From Streptococcus mitis SK597 (lineage in GTDB: Bacteria; Bacillota; Bacilli; Lactobacillales; Streptococcaceae): a stretch of 64,000 nt of DNA. The stretch covers positions 1 to 64,000 of the forward strand of contig NZ_AEDV01000044.1 in assembly GCF_000148545.1 (NCBI RefSeq), written 5' to 3'. Shown piece by piece: positions 30,176 to 38,769 of the stretch. How positions within the stretch are numbered: the first letter of the stretch is position 1; each line of letters begins with the position of its first letter. Below the pieces are notes generated by a model. The model saw only the letters and a list, made by a program, of their open reading frames with translations, did no database searches and was not told the DNA's origin. Both the position numbers and the translations under genes were made by a program.

Positions 30176-30913
30176 ATGGCGAATCCCAAGTATAAACGTA
30201 TTTTAATCAAGTTATCAGGTGAAGCCCTTGCCGGTGAACGTGGCGTAGGGATTGATATCCAAACAGTTCAAACAATCGCAAAAGAGATTCAAGAAGTTCA
30301 TAGCTTAGGTATCGAAATTGCCCTTGTTATCGGTGGAGGAAATCTCTGGCGTGGAGAACCTGCTGCAGAAGCAGGAATGGACCGCGTTCAGGCAGATTAC
30401 ACAGGAATGCTTGGGACTGTTATGAATGCTCTTGTGATGGCAGATTCATTGCAACAAGTTGGTGTCGATACGCGTGTGCAAACTGCCATTGCTATGCAAC
30501 AAGTGGCAGAGCCTTATGTCCGTGGACGTGCCCTTCGTCATCTTGAAAAAGGCCGTATCGTTATCTTTGGTGCTGGAATTGGTTCACCTTACTTCTCAAC
30601 AGATACAACAGCGGCCCTTCGTGCAGCTGAAATCGAAGCGGATGCTATCCTTATGGCTAAAAATGGCGTAGATGGTGTTTACAATGCCGATCCCAAGAAG
30701 GACAAGACAGCTGTTAAATTTGAAGAATTGACCCACCGTGATGTTATCAATAAAGGTCTTCGTATCATGGACTCAACAGCTTCAACCCTCTCAATGGACA
30801 ACGACATTGACTTGGTTGTCTTTAACATGAACCAACCAGGCAACATCAAACGTGTCGTATTTGGTGAAAATATCGGAACAACAGTTTCAAATAATATCGA
30901 AGAAAAGGAATAA
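30176..30913 (+). CDS. pyrH: UMP kinase
   Basis: PyrH phosphorylates UMP to UDP and is the bacterial amino-acid-kinase-fold type. The 245-residue protein has [17 protein letters not shown], the GTGN... AFFSTDTTA segment and the DPKKDKTA loop. An in-frame GTG two codons upstream (30170) overlaps the Shine-Dalgarno GGAG, so ATG 30176 is taken. A GATAAAAT -10 precedes it. It is followed at 8 bp by frr, the common pyrH-frr pair. Confidence 0.97.
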   Translation: MANPKYKRILIKLSGEALAGERGVGIDIQTVQTIAKEIQEVHSLGIEIALVIGGGNLWRGEPAAEAGMDRVQADYTGMLGTVMNALVMADSLQQVGVDTRVQTAIAMQQVAEPYVRGRALRHLEKGRIVIFGAGIGSPYFSTDTTAALRAAEIEADAILMAKNGVDGVYNADPKKDKTAVKFEELTHRDVINKGLRIMDSTASTLSMDNDIDLVVFNMNQPGNIKRVVFGENIGTTVSNNIEEKE

Positions 30914-30921
30914 GAAAGATT

Positions 30922-31479
30922 ATGGCTAACGCAATTATTGAAAAAGCTAAAGAGAGAATGACCCAGTCTCACCAATCACTTGCTCGTGAATTTGGTGGTA
31001 TCCGTGCAGGTCGTGCCAATGCAAGCTTGCTTGACCGTGTACATGTAGAATACTACGGAGTAGAAACTCCTCTTAACCAAATCGCTTCAATTACCATTCC
31101 AGAAGCGCGTGTTTTGTTGGTGACACCATTTGACAAGTCTTCATTGAAAGACATCGAACGTGCCTTGAACGCTTCTGATCTTGGTATCACACCAGCTAAC
31201 GATGGTTCTGTGATTCGTTTGGTTATCCCTGCTCTTACAGAAGAAACTCGTCGTGACCTTGCTAAAGAAGTGAAGAAGGTTGGCGAAAATGCTAAAGTGG
31301 CTGTCCGCAATATCCGTCGCGATGCTATGGACGAAGCTAAGAAACAAGAGAAAGCAAAAGAAATCACTGAAGACGAATTGAAGACTCTTGAAAAAGACAT
31401 TCAAAAAGTAACAGACGATGCTGTTAAACACATCGATGACATGACTGCCAATAAAGAAAAAGAACTTTTGGAAGTCTAA
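30922..31479 (+). CDS. frr: Ribosome recycling factor
   Basis: RRF splits post-termination ribosomes together with EF-G. The 185-residue protein has the long helical domain I and short domain II, with the [16 protein letters not shown] signature. Codon bias is strong. It is cotranscribed with pyrH. Confidence 0.98.
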   Translation: MANAIIEKAKERMTQSHQSLAREFGGIRAGRANASLLDRVHVEYYGVETPLNQIASITIPEARVLLVTPFDKSSLKDIERALNASDLGITPANDGSVIRLVIPALTEETRRDLAKEVKKVGENAKVAVRNIRRDAMDEAKKQEKAKEITEDELKTLEKDIQKVTDDAVKHIDDMTANKEKELLEV

Positions 31480-31489
31480 AATAAACAGA

Positions 31490-31524
31490 AAAACTCAGTT
31501 GGCATTGCTGGCTGAGTTTTATTC
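31490..31524 (+). terminator. Terminator-like hairpin between frr and cvfB
   Basis: The arms AAAACTCAG (31490-31498) and CTGAGTTTT (31512-31520) enclose 13 bases. The T-tract is short, so some transcription may continue into cvfB, which starts 18 bp further on without a clear promoter of its own. Confidence 0.7.
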
Positions 31525-31537
31525 GAAAGAAGGAAAT

Positions 31538-32392
31538 ATGAATACAAATCTTGCAAGTTTTATCGTTGGACTCATCATCGATGAAAATGACCGTTTTTAC
31601 TTTGTGCAAAAGGATGGCCAAACCTATGCGCTTGCCAAGGAAGAAGGTCAGCATACAGTGGGTGATACGGTTAAAGGTTTCGCCTACGCGGATATGAAGC
31701 AAAAACTCCGCTTGACGACTCTAGAAGTGACTGCTACTCAGGACCAATTTGGTTGGGGCCGTGTCACAGAAGTTCGTAAGGACTTGGGTGTTTTTGTGGA
31801 TACAGGACTTCCTGACAAGGAAATTGTAGTGTCACTCGATATTCTCCCTGAGCTCAAGGAACTTTGGCCTAAGAAGGGCGACCAACTCTACATCCGTCTT
31901 GAAGTGGACAAGAAAGACCGTATCTGGGGACTCTTGGCTTATCAAGAAGACTTTCAACGTCTGGCTCGTCCTGCCTACAATAACATGCAGAACCAAAACT
32001 GGCCAGCCATTGTATACCGCCTCAAGTTGTCAGGAACTTTTGTTTACCTGCCAGAAAATAACATGCTTGGCTTTATCCATCCTAGCGAGCGCTATGCAGA
32101 GCCACGTTTGGGTCAAGTTTTAGATGCGCGTGTCATTGGTTTCCGTGAAGTGGACCGCACCTTGAACCTCTCCCTCAAACCACGTTCCTTTGAGATGTTG
32201 GAAAATGATGCTCAGATGATTTTGACCTACTTGGAAAGCAATGGTGGTTTCATGACCTTAAATGATAAGTCATCTCCAGACGACATCAAGGCAACCTTTG
32301 GCATTTCTAAAGGTCAGTTCAAGAAAGCTTTAGGTGGTCTTATGAAGGCTGGTAAAATCAAGCAAGACCAGTTTGGGACAGAGTTGATCTAG
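31538..32392 (+). CDS. cvfB: CvfB/YitL family S1 RNA-binding protein
   Basis: The 284-residue protein has three S1-like OB folds and a C-terminal winged-helix domain (about 225-284), as in CvfB of staphylococci and YitL of Bacillus, a regulator of virulence-gene expression that binds RNA. The start MNTNLASF at 31538 has AAGGAA just upstream; the in-frame ATG at 31499 lies inside the terminator hairpin and is rejected. It is followed at 8 bp by yozE. Confidence 0.93.
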   Translation: MNTNLASFIVGLIIDENDRFYFVQKDGQTYALAKEEGQHTVGDTVKGFAYADMKQKLRLTTLEVTATQDQFGWGRVTEVRKDLGVFVDTGLPDKEIVVSLDILPELKELWPKKGDQLYIRLEVDKKDRIWGLLAYQEDFQRLARPAYNNMQNQNWPAIVYRLKLSGTFVYLPENNMLGFIHPSERYAEPRLGQVLDARVIGFREVDRTLNLSLKPRSFEMLENDAQMILTYLESNGGFMTLNDKSSPDDIKATFGISKGQFKKALGGLMKAGKIKQDQFGTELI

Positions 32393-32400
32393 GGTGACTT

Positions 32401-32616
32401 ATGAGAAAATCATTTTACACTTGGCTCATGACCGAGCGCAATCCTAAAAGTAACAGTCCCAAAGCTATCTTGGCAGACCTAGCTTTTGAAGAGTCATCTT
32501 TCCCAAAACACACAGATGATTTTGATGAGGTGAGTCGCTTTTTGGAAGAACATGCCAGTTTTTCTTTCAACCTAGGAGACTTTGACGCTATCTGGCAAGA
32601 ATACTTAGAACACTAG
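32401..32616 (+). CDS. yozE: YozE family protein (SAM-like fold)
   Basis: The 71-residue acidic protein begins with the conserved [13 protein letters not shown] motif and matches the YozE/UPF0346 family, a helical SAM-like domain of unknown role. It is cotranscribed with cvfB. Confidence 0.9.
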   Translation: MRKSFYTWLMTERNPKSNSPKAILADLAFEESSFPKHTDDFDEVSRFLEEHASFSFNLGDFDAIWQEYLEH

Positions 32617-32701
32617 ACTTTATTCATTAGGTTTGGGCTAGTAATTTATCCATCCCTTTGCTATAATAAAAAGAAATAAAAGGATTAGAGAGGTTCTTTA
32701 T

Positions 32702-33706
32702 TTGAAGGAACATTCAATTGACATTCAACTGAGTCATCCAGATGACCTGTTTCATCTTTTTGGTTCCAATGAACGCCATCTTCGTTTGATGGAAGAAGAG
32801 CTTGATGTGGTGATTCATGCTCGTACGGAGATTGTGCAGGTTTTGGGAGAAGAGACTGCCTGTGAGGAAGCCCGTCAGGTTATTCAGGCTTTGATGGTCT
32901 TGGTAAATCGTGGGATGACCGTTGGTACGCCAGATGTGGTGACTGCAATTAGCATGGTCAAAAACGATGAAATTGATAAGTTTGTCGCCCTTTACGAAGA
33001 AGAAATCATCAAAGATAATACAGGGAAGCCTATCCGTGTCAAAACACTGGGTCAAAAACTTTATGTGGATAGTGTTAAACATCATGATGTAACCTTTGGA
33101 ATCGGACCCGCAGGGACAGGGAAGACCTTTCTTGCAGTGACCTTGGCAGTGACTGCCCTTAAACGTGGGCAAGTCAAACGGATTATCTTAACACGTCCAG
33201 CGGTGGAAGCAGGAGAGAGTCTAGGTTTTCTTCCGGGTGATCTTAAGGAGAAAGTGGATCCTTACCTTCGACCTGTTTATGATGCCTTGTATCAGATTCT
33301 GGGAAAAGACCAGACGACTCGTCTCATGGAGCGTGAAATTATCGAAATCGCCCCCCTTGCCTATATGCGTGGACGAACCTTGGATGATGCCTTTGTCATT
33401 CTCGATGAGGCGCAAAATACGACTATCATGCAGATGAAGATGTTTTTGACTCGTTTAGGTTTTAATTCTAAGATGATTGTCAATGGAGATATCAGTCAGA
33501 TTGACTTGCCACATAACATCAAATCCGGTTTGATTGATGCCCAAGAAAAGCTCAAGAACATTCACCAGATTGACTTTGTTCATTTTTCAGCCAAGGATGT
33601 GGTTCGCCATCCAGTTGTCGCTCAGATTATCCGAGCTTATGAACCAGCTCCAGTTAAAAAAGAAGAGAGTGAAGAATTAGAGTCTCAATCTCTGTCTGAA
33701 GGATAG
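32702..33706 (+). CDS. phoH: PhoH-like ATPase
   Basis: The 334-residue PhoH family protein has an N-terminal KH-like part and a P-loop ATPase with Walker A GPAGTGKT at 135-142, TRPAVEAGESLGFLPGD, and Walker B VILDEAQNT. PhoH proteins have been linked to RNA metabolism. The start is a TTG at 32702, with GAGAGG about 9 bases upstream; no ATG fits before residue 30. The gene stands alone between yozE and a RUP element. Confidence 0.92.
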   Translation: MKEHSIDIQLSHPDDLFHLFGSNERHLRLMEEELDVVIHARTEIVQVLGEETACEEARQVIQALMVLVNRGMTVGTPDVVTAISMVKNDEIDKFVALYEEEIIKDNTGKPIRVKTLGQKLYVDSVKHHDVTFGIGPAGTGKTFLAVTLAVTALKRGQVKRIILTRPAVEAGESLGFLPGDLKEKVDPYLRPVYDALYQILGKDQTTRLMEREIIEIAPLAYMRGRTLDDAFVILDEAQNTTIMQMKMFLTRLGFNSKMIVNGDISQIDLPHNIKSGLIDAQEKLKNIHQIDFVHFSAKDVVRHPVVAQIIRAYEPAPVKKEESEELESQSLSEG

Positions 33707-33741
33707 CTCTTTTGTACTTAAAGTTATCTCAATGCTAAGTC

Positions 33742-33848
33742 TATAGTAGATTGAAGTTAGAATAGTACGTCGTGACTGCTAAAATATTTCTATAAATTAA
33801 TTTGACTTTCCTGATTTATTTGTTTATATCTTATCTCAATATACTATA
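33742..33848. repeat. RUP element
   Basis: Exactly 107 bp, from TATAGTAGATTGAAG to CAATATACTATA, with near-perfect short terminal inverted repeats TATAGTA/TACTATA. It is closer to the consensus as I recall it than the copy at 8545-8651. It fills most of the gap between phoH and the GNAT gene. Confidence 0.95.
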
Positions 33849-33918
33849 AGTTTGCTTTTTAAATGTTTCATTCAATATCCTTGTATTAGATTAGAAAGGT
33901 TTCAAGTGGAAGAAATAT

Positions 33919-34488
33919 ATGGAATCAATCTTTTTAAAACTAGTTCAGTATCCAATAGTCGAGACTGAGCGTTTATTGCTTAGACCTGTAACCTTGGATG
34001 ATGCGGAAGCTATGTTTGAGTATGCCTCGGATAAGGATAATACACGTTACACTTTTCTAACCAATCAAAATGTAGAAGAAACTAAAAATAATATTGCTCA
34101 GTTCTACTTGGCCAATCCCTTGGGACGTTGGGGGATCGAATTAAAAGATAACGGCAAATTTATTGGAACCATTGACTTGCACAAGATTGATCCTGTTCTT
34201 AAGAAGGCAGCTATTGGCTACATTATCAATAAAAAGTATTGGAATCAAGGATTAACGACAGAAGCCAACCGTGCTGTGATTGAGCTGGCTTTTGAGAAGA
34301 TTGGAATGAATAAGTTGACTGCCCTTCACGATAAGGACAATCCTGCATCAGGAAAGGTTATGGAGAAATCAGGAATGCGTTTTTCCCACGAAGAAGCTTA
34401 TGCTTGTATGGACCAGCATGAAGAAGGCCGAATCGTGACCAGAGTTCATTATGTCTTGACCAAGGAAGACTATTTTGCAAATAAATAA
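33919..34488 (+). CDS. GNAT family N-acetyltransferase (RimJ/RimL type)
   Basis: The 189-residue protein opens with ETERLLLRPVTLDDAEAMFEYASD and has the acetyl-CoA loop NQGLTTEA near residue 113, typical of RimJ/RimL-like acetyltransferases acting on ribosomal or other protein N-termini or small amines. The substrate is not predictable. It is monocistronic, between a RUP and a good terminator. Confidence 0.9.
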   Translation: MESIFLKLVQYPIVETERLLLRPVTLDDAEAMFEYASDKDNTRYTFLTNQNVEETKNNIAQFYLANPLGRWGIELKDNGKFIGTIDLHKIDPVLKKAAIGYIINKKYWNQGLTTEANRAVIELAFEKIGMNKLTALHDKDNPASGKVMEKSGMRFSHEEAYACMDQHEEGRIVTRVHYVLTKEDYFANK

Positions 34489-34489
34489 G

Positions 34490-34520
34490 CAGTTGAGAAG
34501 AAATTTTCAACTGTTTTTTC
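34490..34520 (+). terminator. Terminator after the GNAT gene
   Basis: The arms CAGTTGA (34490-34496) and TCAACTG (34507-34513) are followed by six T residues. The competence promoter of comEA starts 8 bp later. Confidence 0.88.
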
Positions 34521-34527
34521 TTCCTCT

Positions 34528-34535
34528 TACGAATA
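34528..34535 (+). promoter_or_regulatory. Combox (SigX/ComX promoter) of comEA-comEC
   Basis: TACGAATA at 34528-34535 is the late-competence cin-box recognised by the alternative sigma factor SigX. It stands 20 bp upstream of the comEA start, with AGAGGAG as RBS between, so the message would have a very short leader. This ties comEA and comEC to the competence regulon. Confidence 0.93.
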
Positions 34536-34554
34536 ATCTAAGAGAGGAGAAAAT

Positions 34555-35202
34555 ATGGAAGCAATTATCGAGAAAATCAAAGAGTATAAAATCATTGTCA
34601 TCTGTACTGGTCTGGGCTTGTTTGTAGGAGGATTTTTTCTGCTAAAGCCAGCTCCACCAACACCTGTCAAGGAAACGAACTTACAGGCAGAAGTTGCAGC
34701 TGTTTCCAAGGATTCATCGACCGAAAAGGAAGTGAAGGAAGTGAAGGAAGAACCGGTTGAACAAGATATGATTACAGTAGATGTAAAAGGTGCTGTTAAA
34801 TCACCAGGGATTTATGATTTGCCGGTAGGTAGTCGGGTCAATGATGCCGTTCAGAAGGCTGGTGGCTTGACAGAGCAAGCAGACAGTAAGTCGCTCAATC
34901 TAGCACAGAAAGTTAGTGATGAGGCTCTGGTTTACGTTCCATCTAAGGGAGAAGAAGTAGCTAGTCAACAGGCAGGTTCTGGAGTGGCTTCTTCAACAAG
35001 TAAAGAAAAGAAGGTCAATCTCAACAAGGCCAGTCTGGAAGAACTCAAGCAGGTCAAGGGACTGGGAGGAAAACGAGCTCAGGATATTATCGACCATCGT
35101 GAAACAAATGGGAAATTCAAGTCGGTCGATGAACTCAAGAAGGTCTCTGGCATTGGTGCTAAAACGATAGAAAAGTTAAAAGACTATGTTACAGTGGATT
35201 AA
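34555..35202 (+). CDS. comEA: Competence DNA receptor ComEA
   Basis: ComEA binds incoming double-stranded DNA at the cell surface during transformation. The 215-residue protein has one N-terminal membrane helix (about 13-30), an acidic linker, an SLBB domain (about 74-130) and a C-terminal helix-hairpin-helix DNA-binding region (about 150-213, with KVNLNKASLEELKQVKGLG). It is driven by the combox just upstream and overlaps comEC by 17 bp. Confidence 0.96.
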   Translation: MEAIIEKIKEYKIIVICTGLGLFVGGFFLLKPAPPTPVKETNLQAEVAAVSKDSSTEKEVKEVKEEPVEQDMITVDVKGAVKSPGIYDLPVGSRVNDAVQKAGGLTEQADSKSLNLAQKVSDEALVYVPSKGEEVASQQAGSGVASSTSKEKKVNLNKASLEELKQVKGLGGKRAQDIIDHRETNGKFKSVDELKKVSGIGAKTIEKLKDYVTVD

Positions 35203-37426
35203 GAATTTCTCTATTCCCCCAATTTACCTGAGTTTTCTATTACTCTGGCTTTACTATGCTATTTTCTCAGCATCCTATCTTGCTTTGTTGGGCTTTGTTT
35301 TTCTGCTAGTTTGTCTCCTTATTCAGTTTCCTTGGAAACCTGCTGGAAAAGTTCTAGTTATTTGCGGAATCTTTGCCTTCTGGTTTCTGTTTCAAAATTG
35401 GCAACAGAGTCAAGCTAGTCAAAACCTAGCGGATTCTGTTGAAAGGGTACGGATTTTACCTGACACTATTAAAGTTAATGGTGATAGTCTATCCTTTCGT
35501 GGCAAGGCTGATGGACGCATTTTTCAAGTCTATTATAAACTCCAGTCCGAAGAGGAGAAAGAAGCCTTTCAAACCTTAACAGACCTTCATGAGATAGAAC
35601 TAGAAGGAAAACTTTCGGAGCCAGACGGGCAGAGAAATTTTGGTGGTTTTGACTACAAAGCTTATTTGAAGACTCAAGGGATTTACCAGACACTGACTAT
35701 CAAGAGTATCAAGTCACTTCAAAAGGTTGGCAGTTGGAATGTAGGTGAAAACCTGTCCAGTTTACGTCGAAAGGCTGTAGTTTGGATTAAGACGCATTTT
35801 CCAGATCCTATGCGCAATTACATGACGGGGCTTCTATTAGGACATCTGGACACAGATTTTGAGGAGATGAATGAGCTTTATTCCAGTCTAGGAATTATCC
35901 ACCTCTTTGCCTTGTCTGGCATGCAGGTAGGATTTTTCATGGATGGCTTTAAGAAACTTCTCTTGCGATTGGGCTTGACCCAAGAAAAGTTGAAATGGCT
36001 GACCTATCCCTTTTCTCTTATCTATGCAGGGCTGACAGGATTTTCAGCATCAGTTATTCGCAGTCTTTTGCAAAAGTTACTGGCTCAACATGGTGTTAAG
36101 GGCTTGGACAATTTTGCCCTGACGGTGCTTATACTCTTTATCATCATGCCCAACTTTTTCCTGACCGCAGGAGGAGTTTTGTCATGTGCTTATGCTTTTA
36201 TCTTGACTATGACCAGCAAAGAAGGGGAGGGACTTAAGGCTATTGCCAGAGAAAGTCTGGTTATTTCTTTGGGAATATTACCCATTCTATCCTTCTATTT
36301 TGCGGAATTTCAACCTTGGTCCATCCTATTGACCTTTGTCTTTTCCTTTCTATTTGACATGGTCTTCTTACCGCTCTTGTCTATCTTATTTGCCATTTCC
36401 TTTCTCTATCCAGTCATTCAGCTGAATTTTATCTTTGAATGGTTGGAGGACATTATTCGCTTGGTATCGCAGGTGGCAAGCAGGCCGCTGGTCTTTGGAC
36501 AGCCCAATTCATGGCTGTTGATGCTACTATTAATTTCCTTGGCTTTGGTCTATGATTTGAGGAAAAACATTAAAAGGCTAGCAGTGTTGAGCTTATTGAT
36601 TACAGGGCTCTTTTGCTTGACCAAGCATCCATTGGAAAATGAAATTACCATGCTGGATGTTGGGCAAGGGGAAAGTATTTTCCTACGGGATGTAACTGGT
36701 AAGACCATTCTCATAGATGTAGGTGGCAAGGTAGAATCTGGTAAGAAAATCGAAAAATGGCAAGAAAGGACGACGACCAGCAATGCACAGAGAAGCTTGA
36801 TACCCTATCTTAAAAGTCGAGGAGCGGTCAAGATTGACCAGCTAATTTTGACCAATACAGATAAGGAGCATGTTGGAGATTTGTTGGAGGTGACCAAGGC
36901 TTTTCATGTAGGGGAGATTTTAGTATCAAAAGGAAGTCTGAAACAGAAGCAATTTGTAGCAGAACTACAGGCGACTCAAACCAAGGTTCGTAGTGTGTCA
37001 GTGGGAGAGAACCTTCCAATTTTTGGAAGTCAGTTAGAAGTCCTATCTCCAAGGAAAATGGGAGATGGAAATCATGAAGATTCTCTGGTTCTGTATGGGA
37101 AACTCTTGGATAAGTATTTTCTTTTCACAGGAAATTTGGAGGAGAAAGGAGAGAAGGACTTGTTGAAGCAGTATCCTGACCTAGAGGTGGATGTTTTGAA
37201 AGCTAGCCAACATGGCTCTAAAAAATCATCAAGTTCAGCCTTTCTAGAACAACTCAAACCAGAGTTTACTCTCATCTCAGTTGGAAAGAACAATCGAACC
37301 AAACTCCCCCATCAGGAAACTTTGACACGACTGGAAGGTATCAATAGCAAAGTATATCGAACTGACCAGCAAGGAGCTATACGCTTTAAAGGGTGGAATA
37401 GTTGGAAAATCGAAACGGTTGGTTAA
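35186..37426 (+). CDS. comEC: DNA uptake channel ComEC
   Basis: ComEC forms the membrane channel through which single-stranded DNA enters. The 746-residue protein has N-terminal membrane segments, an OB-like region, the competence domain (GLLLGH, LFALSGMQVGF, TGFSASVIRS) and a C-terminal metallo-beta-lactamase-like domain from about 480 (LDVGQGES near 489). There the metal motif is TNTDKEHVGD (about 555-564) instead of a full HxHxDH, so the nuclease role is uncertain. The stop codon overlaps the stop of the inverted IS30 transposase by two bases, so the insertion lies right at the gene end. Confidence 0.95.
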   Translation: MLQWIKNFSIPPIYLSFLLLWLYYAIFSASYLALLGFVFLLVCLLIQFPWKPAGKVLVICGIFAFWFLFQNWQQSQASQNLADSVERVRILPDTIKVNGDSLSFRGKADGRIFQVYYKLQSEEEKEAFQTLTDLHEIELEGKLSEPDGQRNFGGFDYKAYLKTQGIYQTLTIKSIKSLQKVGSWNVGENLSSLRRKAVVWIKTHFPDPMRNYMTGLLLGHLDTDFEEMNELYSSLGIIHLFALSGMQVGFFMDGFKKLLLRLGLTQEKLKWLTYPFSLIYAGLTGFSASVIRSLLQKLLAQHGVKGLDNFALTVLILFIIMPNFFLTAGGVLSCAYAFILTMTSKEGEGLKAIARESLVISLGILPILSFYFAEFQPWSILLTFVFSFLFDMVFLPLLSILFAISFLYPVIQLNFIFEWLEDIIRLVSQVASRPLVFGQPNSWLLMLLLISLALVYDLRKNIKRLAVLSLLITGLFCLTKHPLENEITMLDVGQGESIFLRDVTGKTILIDVGGKVESGKKIEKWQERTTTSNAQRSLIPYLKSRGAVKIDQLILTNTDKEHVGDLLEVTKAFHVGEILVSKGSLKQKQFVAELQATQTKVRSVSVGENLPIFGSQLEVLSPRKMGDGNHEDSLVLYGKLLDKYFLFTGNLEEKGEKDLLKQYPDLEVDVLKASQHGSKKSSSSAFLEQLKPEFTLISVGKNNRTKLPHQETLTRLEGINSKVYRTDQQGAIRFKGWNSWKIETVG

Positions 37427-38401
37427 TTTTTCCTTCTAAAGGTGAATTTCAAGTTCAAGTTAGCCATCAAGAAGTCTTCTCTGGGTGACTTGTAGTTCAA
37501 GCATTTTTTAGGATAGTTATTAATCCAATTTTCGATGAATGCGACTTCTTTGGGAGTCGTTTTCTTAGTTCCCTTAGGTAACCATCTACGAATGAGCCTG
37601 TTGTGATTCTCATTAGTTCCCCTTTCCCAAGAGGCATAGGGGTGTGCATAATAGATATGTTCCTTAGAAAACACATCAGACAATCGGTTGAATTCCGTTC
37701 CATTATCTGCCGTAATGGATAGAATCTTGTGTTGTTTTAAGATGAGTTTTAGAGCCTGATTGACCGCCTCAGCGCTTTTATTTGGAATCAATCGGATAAT
37801 CTGATGCCTACTCCTTCGATCAGTTAAGACTAGTAAACAATAGTTTTTCGCTCTTGTAAGTAGAACCGTATCAATCTCATAATGCCCATTTCCCAATCGC
37901 AGATTGATAACTTCAGGACGCTGTTCGATAGACTGACCAGCGGGTTTAAAATTGGTGCTAGCCTGTTTCTTAGTAGTTTTTCCTTTTCTAGGATACAGGA
38001 GGTTCTGTTTGGTTAACCCCAATTTTCCATGATGAATCCAGTAGTAGATGGTAGAAATGCCCACGTTAACCTCCTTAGCCTTGACCATCATTTCATGAGA
38101 AAACTTTTGATTATGATAGCGGAGAATCTTTTCCTTTAGTTCTTTGGTTAAGCTTGATTTCTTGACCGAGTGCTTGCGATTGCTTTCATAAGCTTGTTGA
38201 GCATAGTCGGCAGAATAAACCTTTTTGAAGCGCCCTTTTCCAACACATTGTAGAATTGTCCCGCGCTTGATTTCAGTGTGGATAGTTTGAGGAGCTTTTC
38301 CAAGTAGAGAAGGAATTTTTCTATTTGATTTCCCTTCTTTTGATTAAGCGACGGCTATCGATTGTCAAATGTTTGCCTTTTGTAGTATAATTGTCTTGCA
38401 T
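37423..38401 (-). pseudogene. IS30-family transposase, frameshifted
   Basis: A long open part (222 codons from Met at 38091 to the stop at 37423) carries the DDE catalytic core: EIDTV, TADNGTEFN and a Glu in RGTNENHNR. The frame stays open upstream to about 38340 and encodes the helix-turn-helix region (KAPQTIHTEIKRG). The expected N-terminus (MQDNYTTKGKHLTIDSRRL) begins at 38401 but in another frame and meets a TAG after 26 codons, so a small indel near 38340 breaks the gene. Clear terminal inverted repeats are not visible. Likely inactive unless frameshifting occurs. Confidence 0.88.
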
Positions 38402-38474
38402 CTCTGTGCCTTTCTTGTGTTTGTGGTTGAACAACAAGTATAACACAGAGGTGTTTTCTTATGCCTAAATTAGC

Positions 38475-38604
38475 TTTCATTTGGTAAGAGGAACCCTTGA
38501 AGCTGTTTTGTCAGCTAAACCAAGGCTAGTCTTAGCCTTGGCTCGCCAGCCTAACAGCATCAAGCCTCTTATCAAATGAAATCGAAGACTAGCTATCAGC
38601 TAGT
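38475..38604. repeat. Nested palindromes next to the IS30 remnant
   Basis: A 17-bp outer stem (38475-38491 with 38565-38581, one G-U) encloses two hairpins: AGCTG/CAGCT (38501-38516) and CCAAGGCTA/TAGCCTTGG (38520-38541). A third hairpin ACTAGCT/AGCTAGT lies at 38588-38604. No ORF fits. The stretch 38402-38704 otherwise contains no gene. Confidence 0.7.
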
Positions 38605-38705
38605 TGAACCATCTAATTTTTAGGAGGGCTGGGTGGCTAACTTCATTATAGAACACTATTTTTTCCTTCTAAACCAACTTTTCTTCTATATATAGGAGCT
38701 AAGTC

Positions 38706-38734
38706 TTGACAGTTATGACAAAATGGTTTACACT
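38706..38734 (+). promoter_or_regulatory. topA promoter
   Basis: A perfect -35 TTGACA (38706-38711), 17 bp, then TACACT (38729-38734). Transcription would start near 38742, giving a leader of about 30 bases before the GTG start. Confidence 0.8.
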
Positions 38735-38769
38735 TTATAAAGTTTATTACTTTGAAAAGGTGTGATACT

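Noticed and set aside
37423..38091. Intact 222-residue transposase
   Set aside because: The frame remains open upstream and encodes the missing HTH, while the natural start is in another frame; it is a broken longer gene, not a short one.
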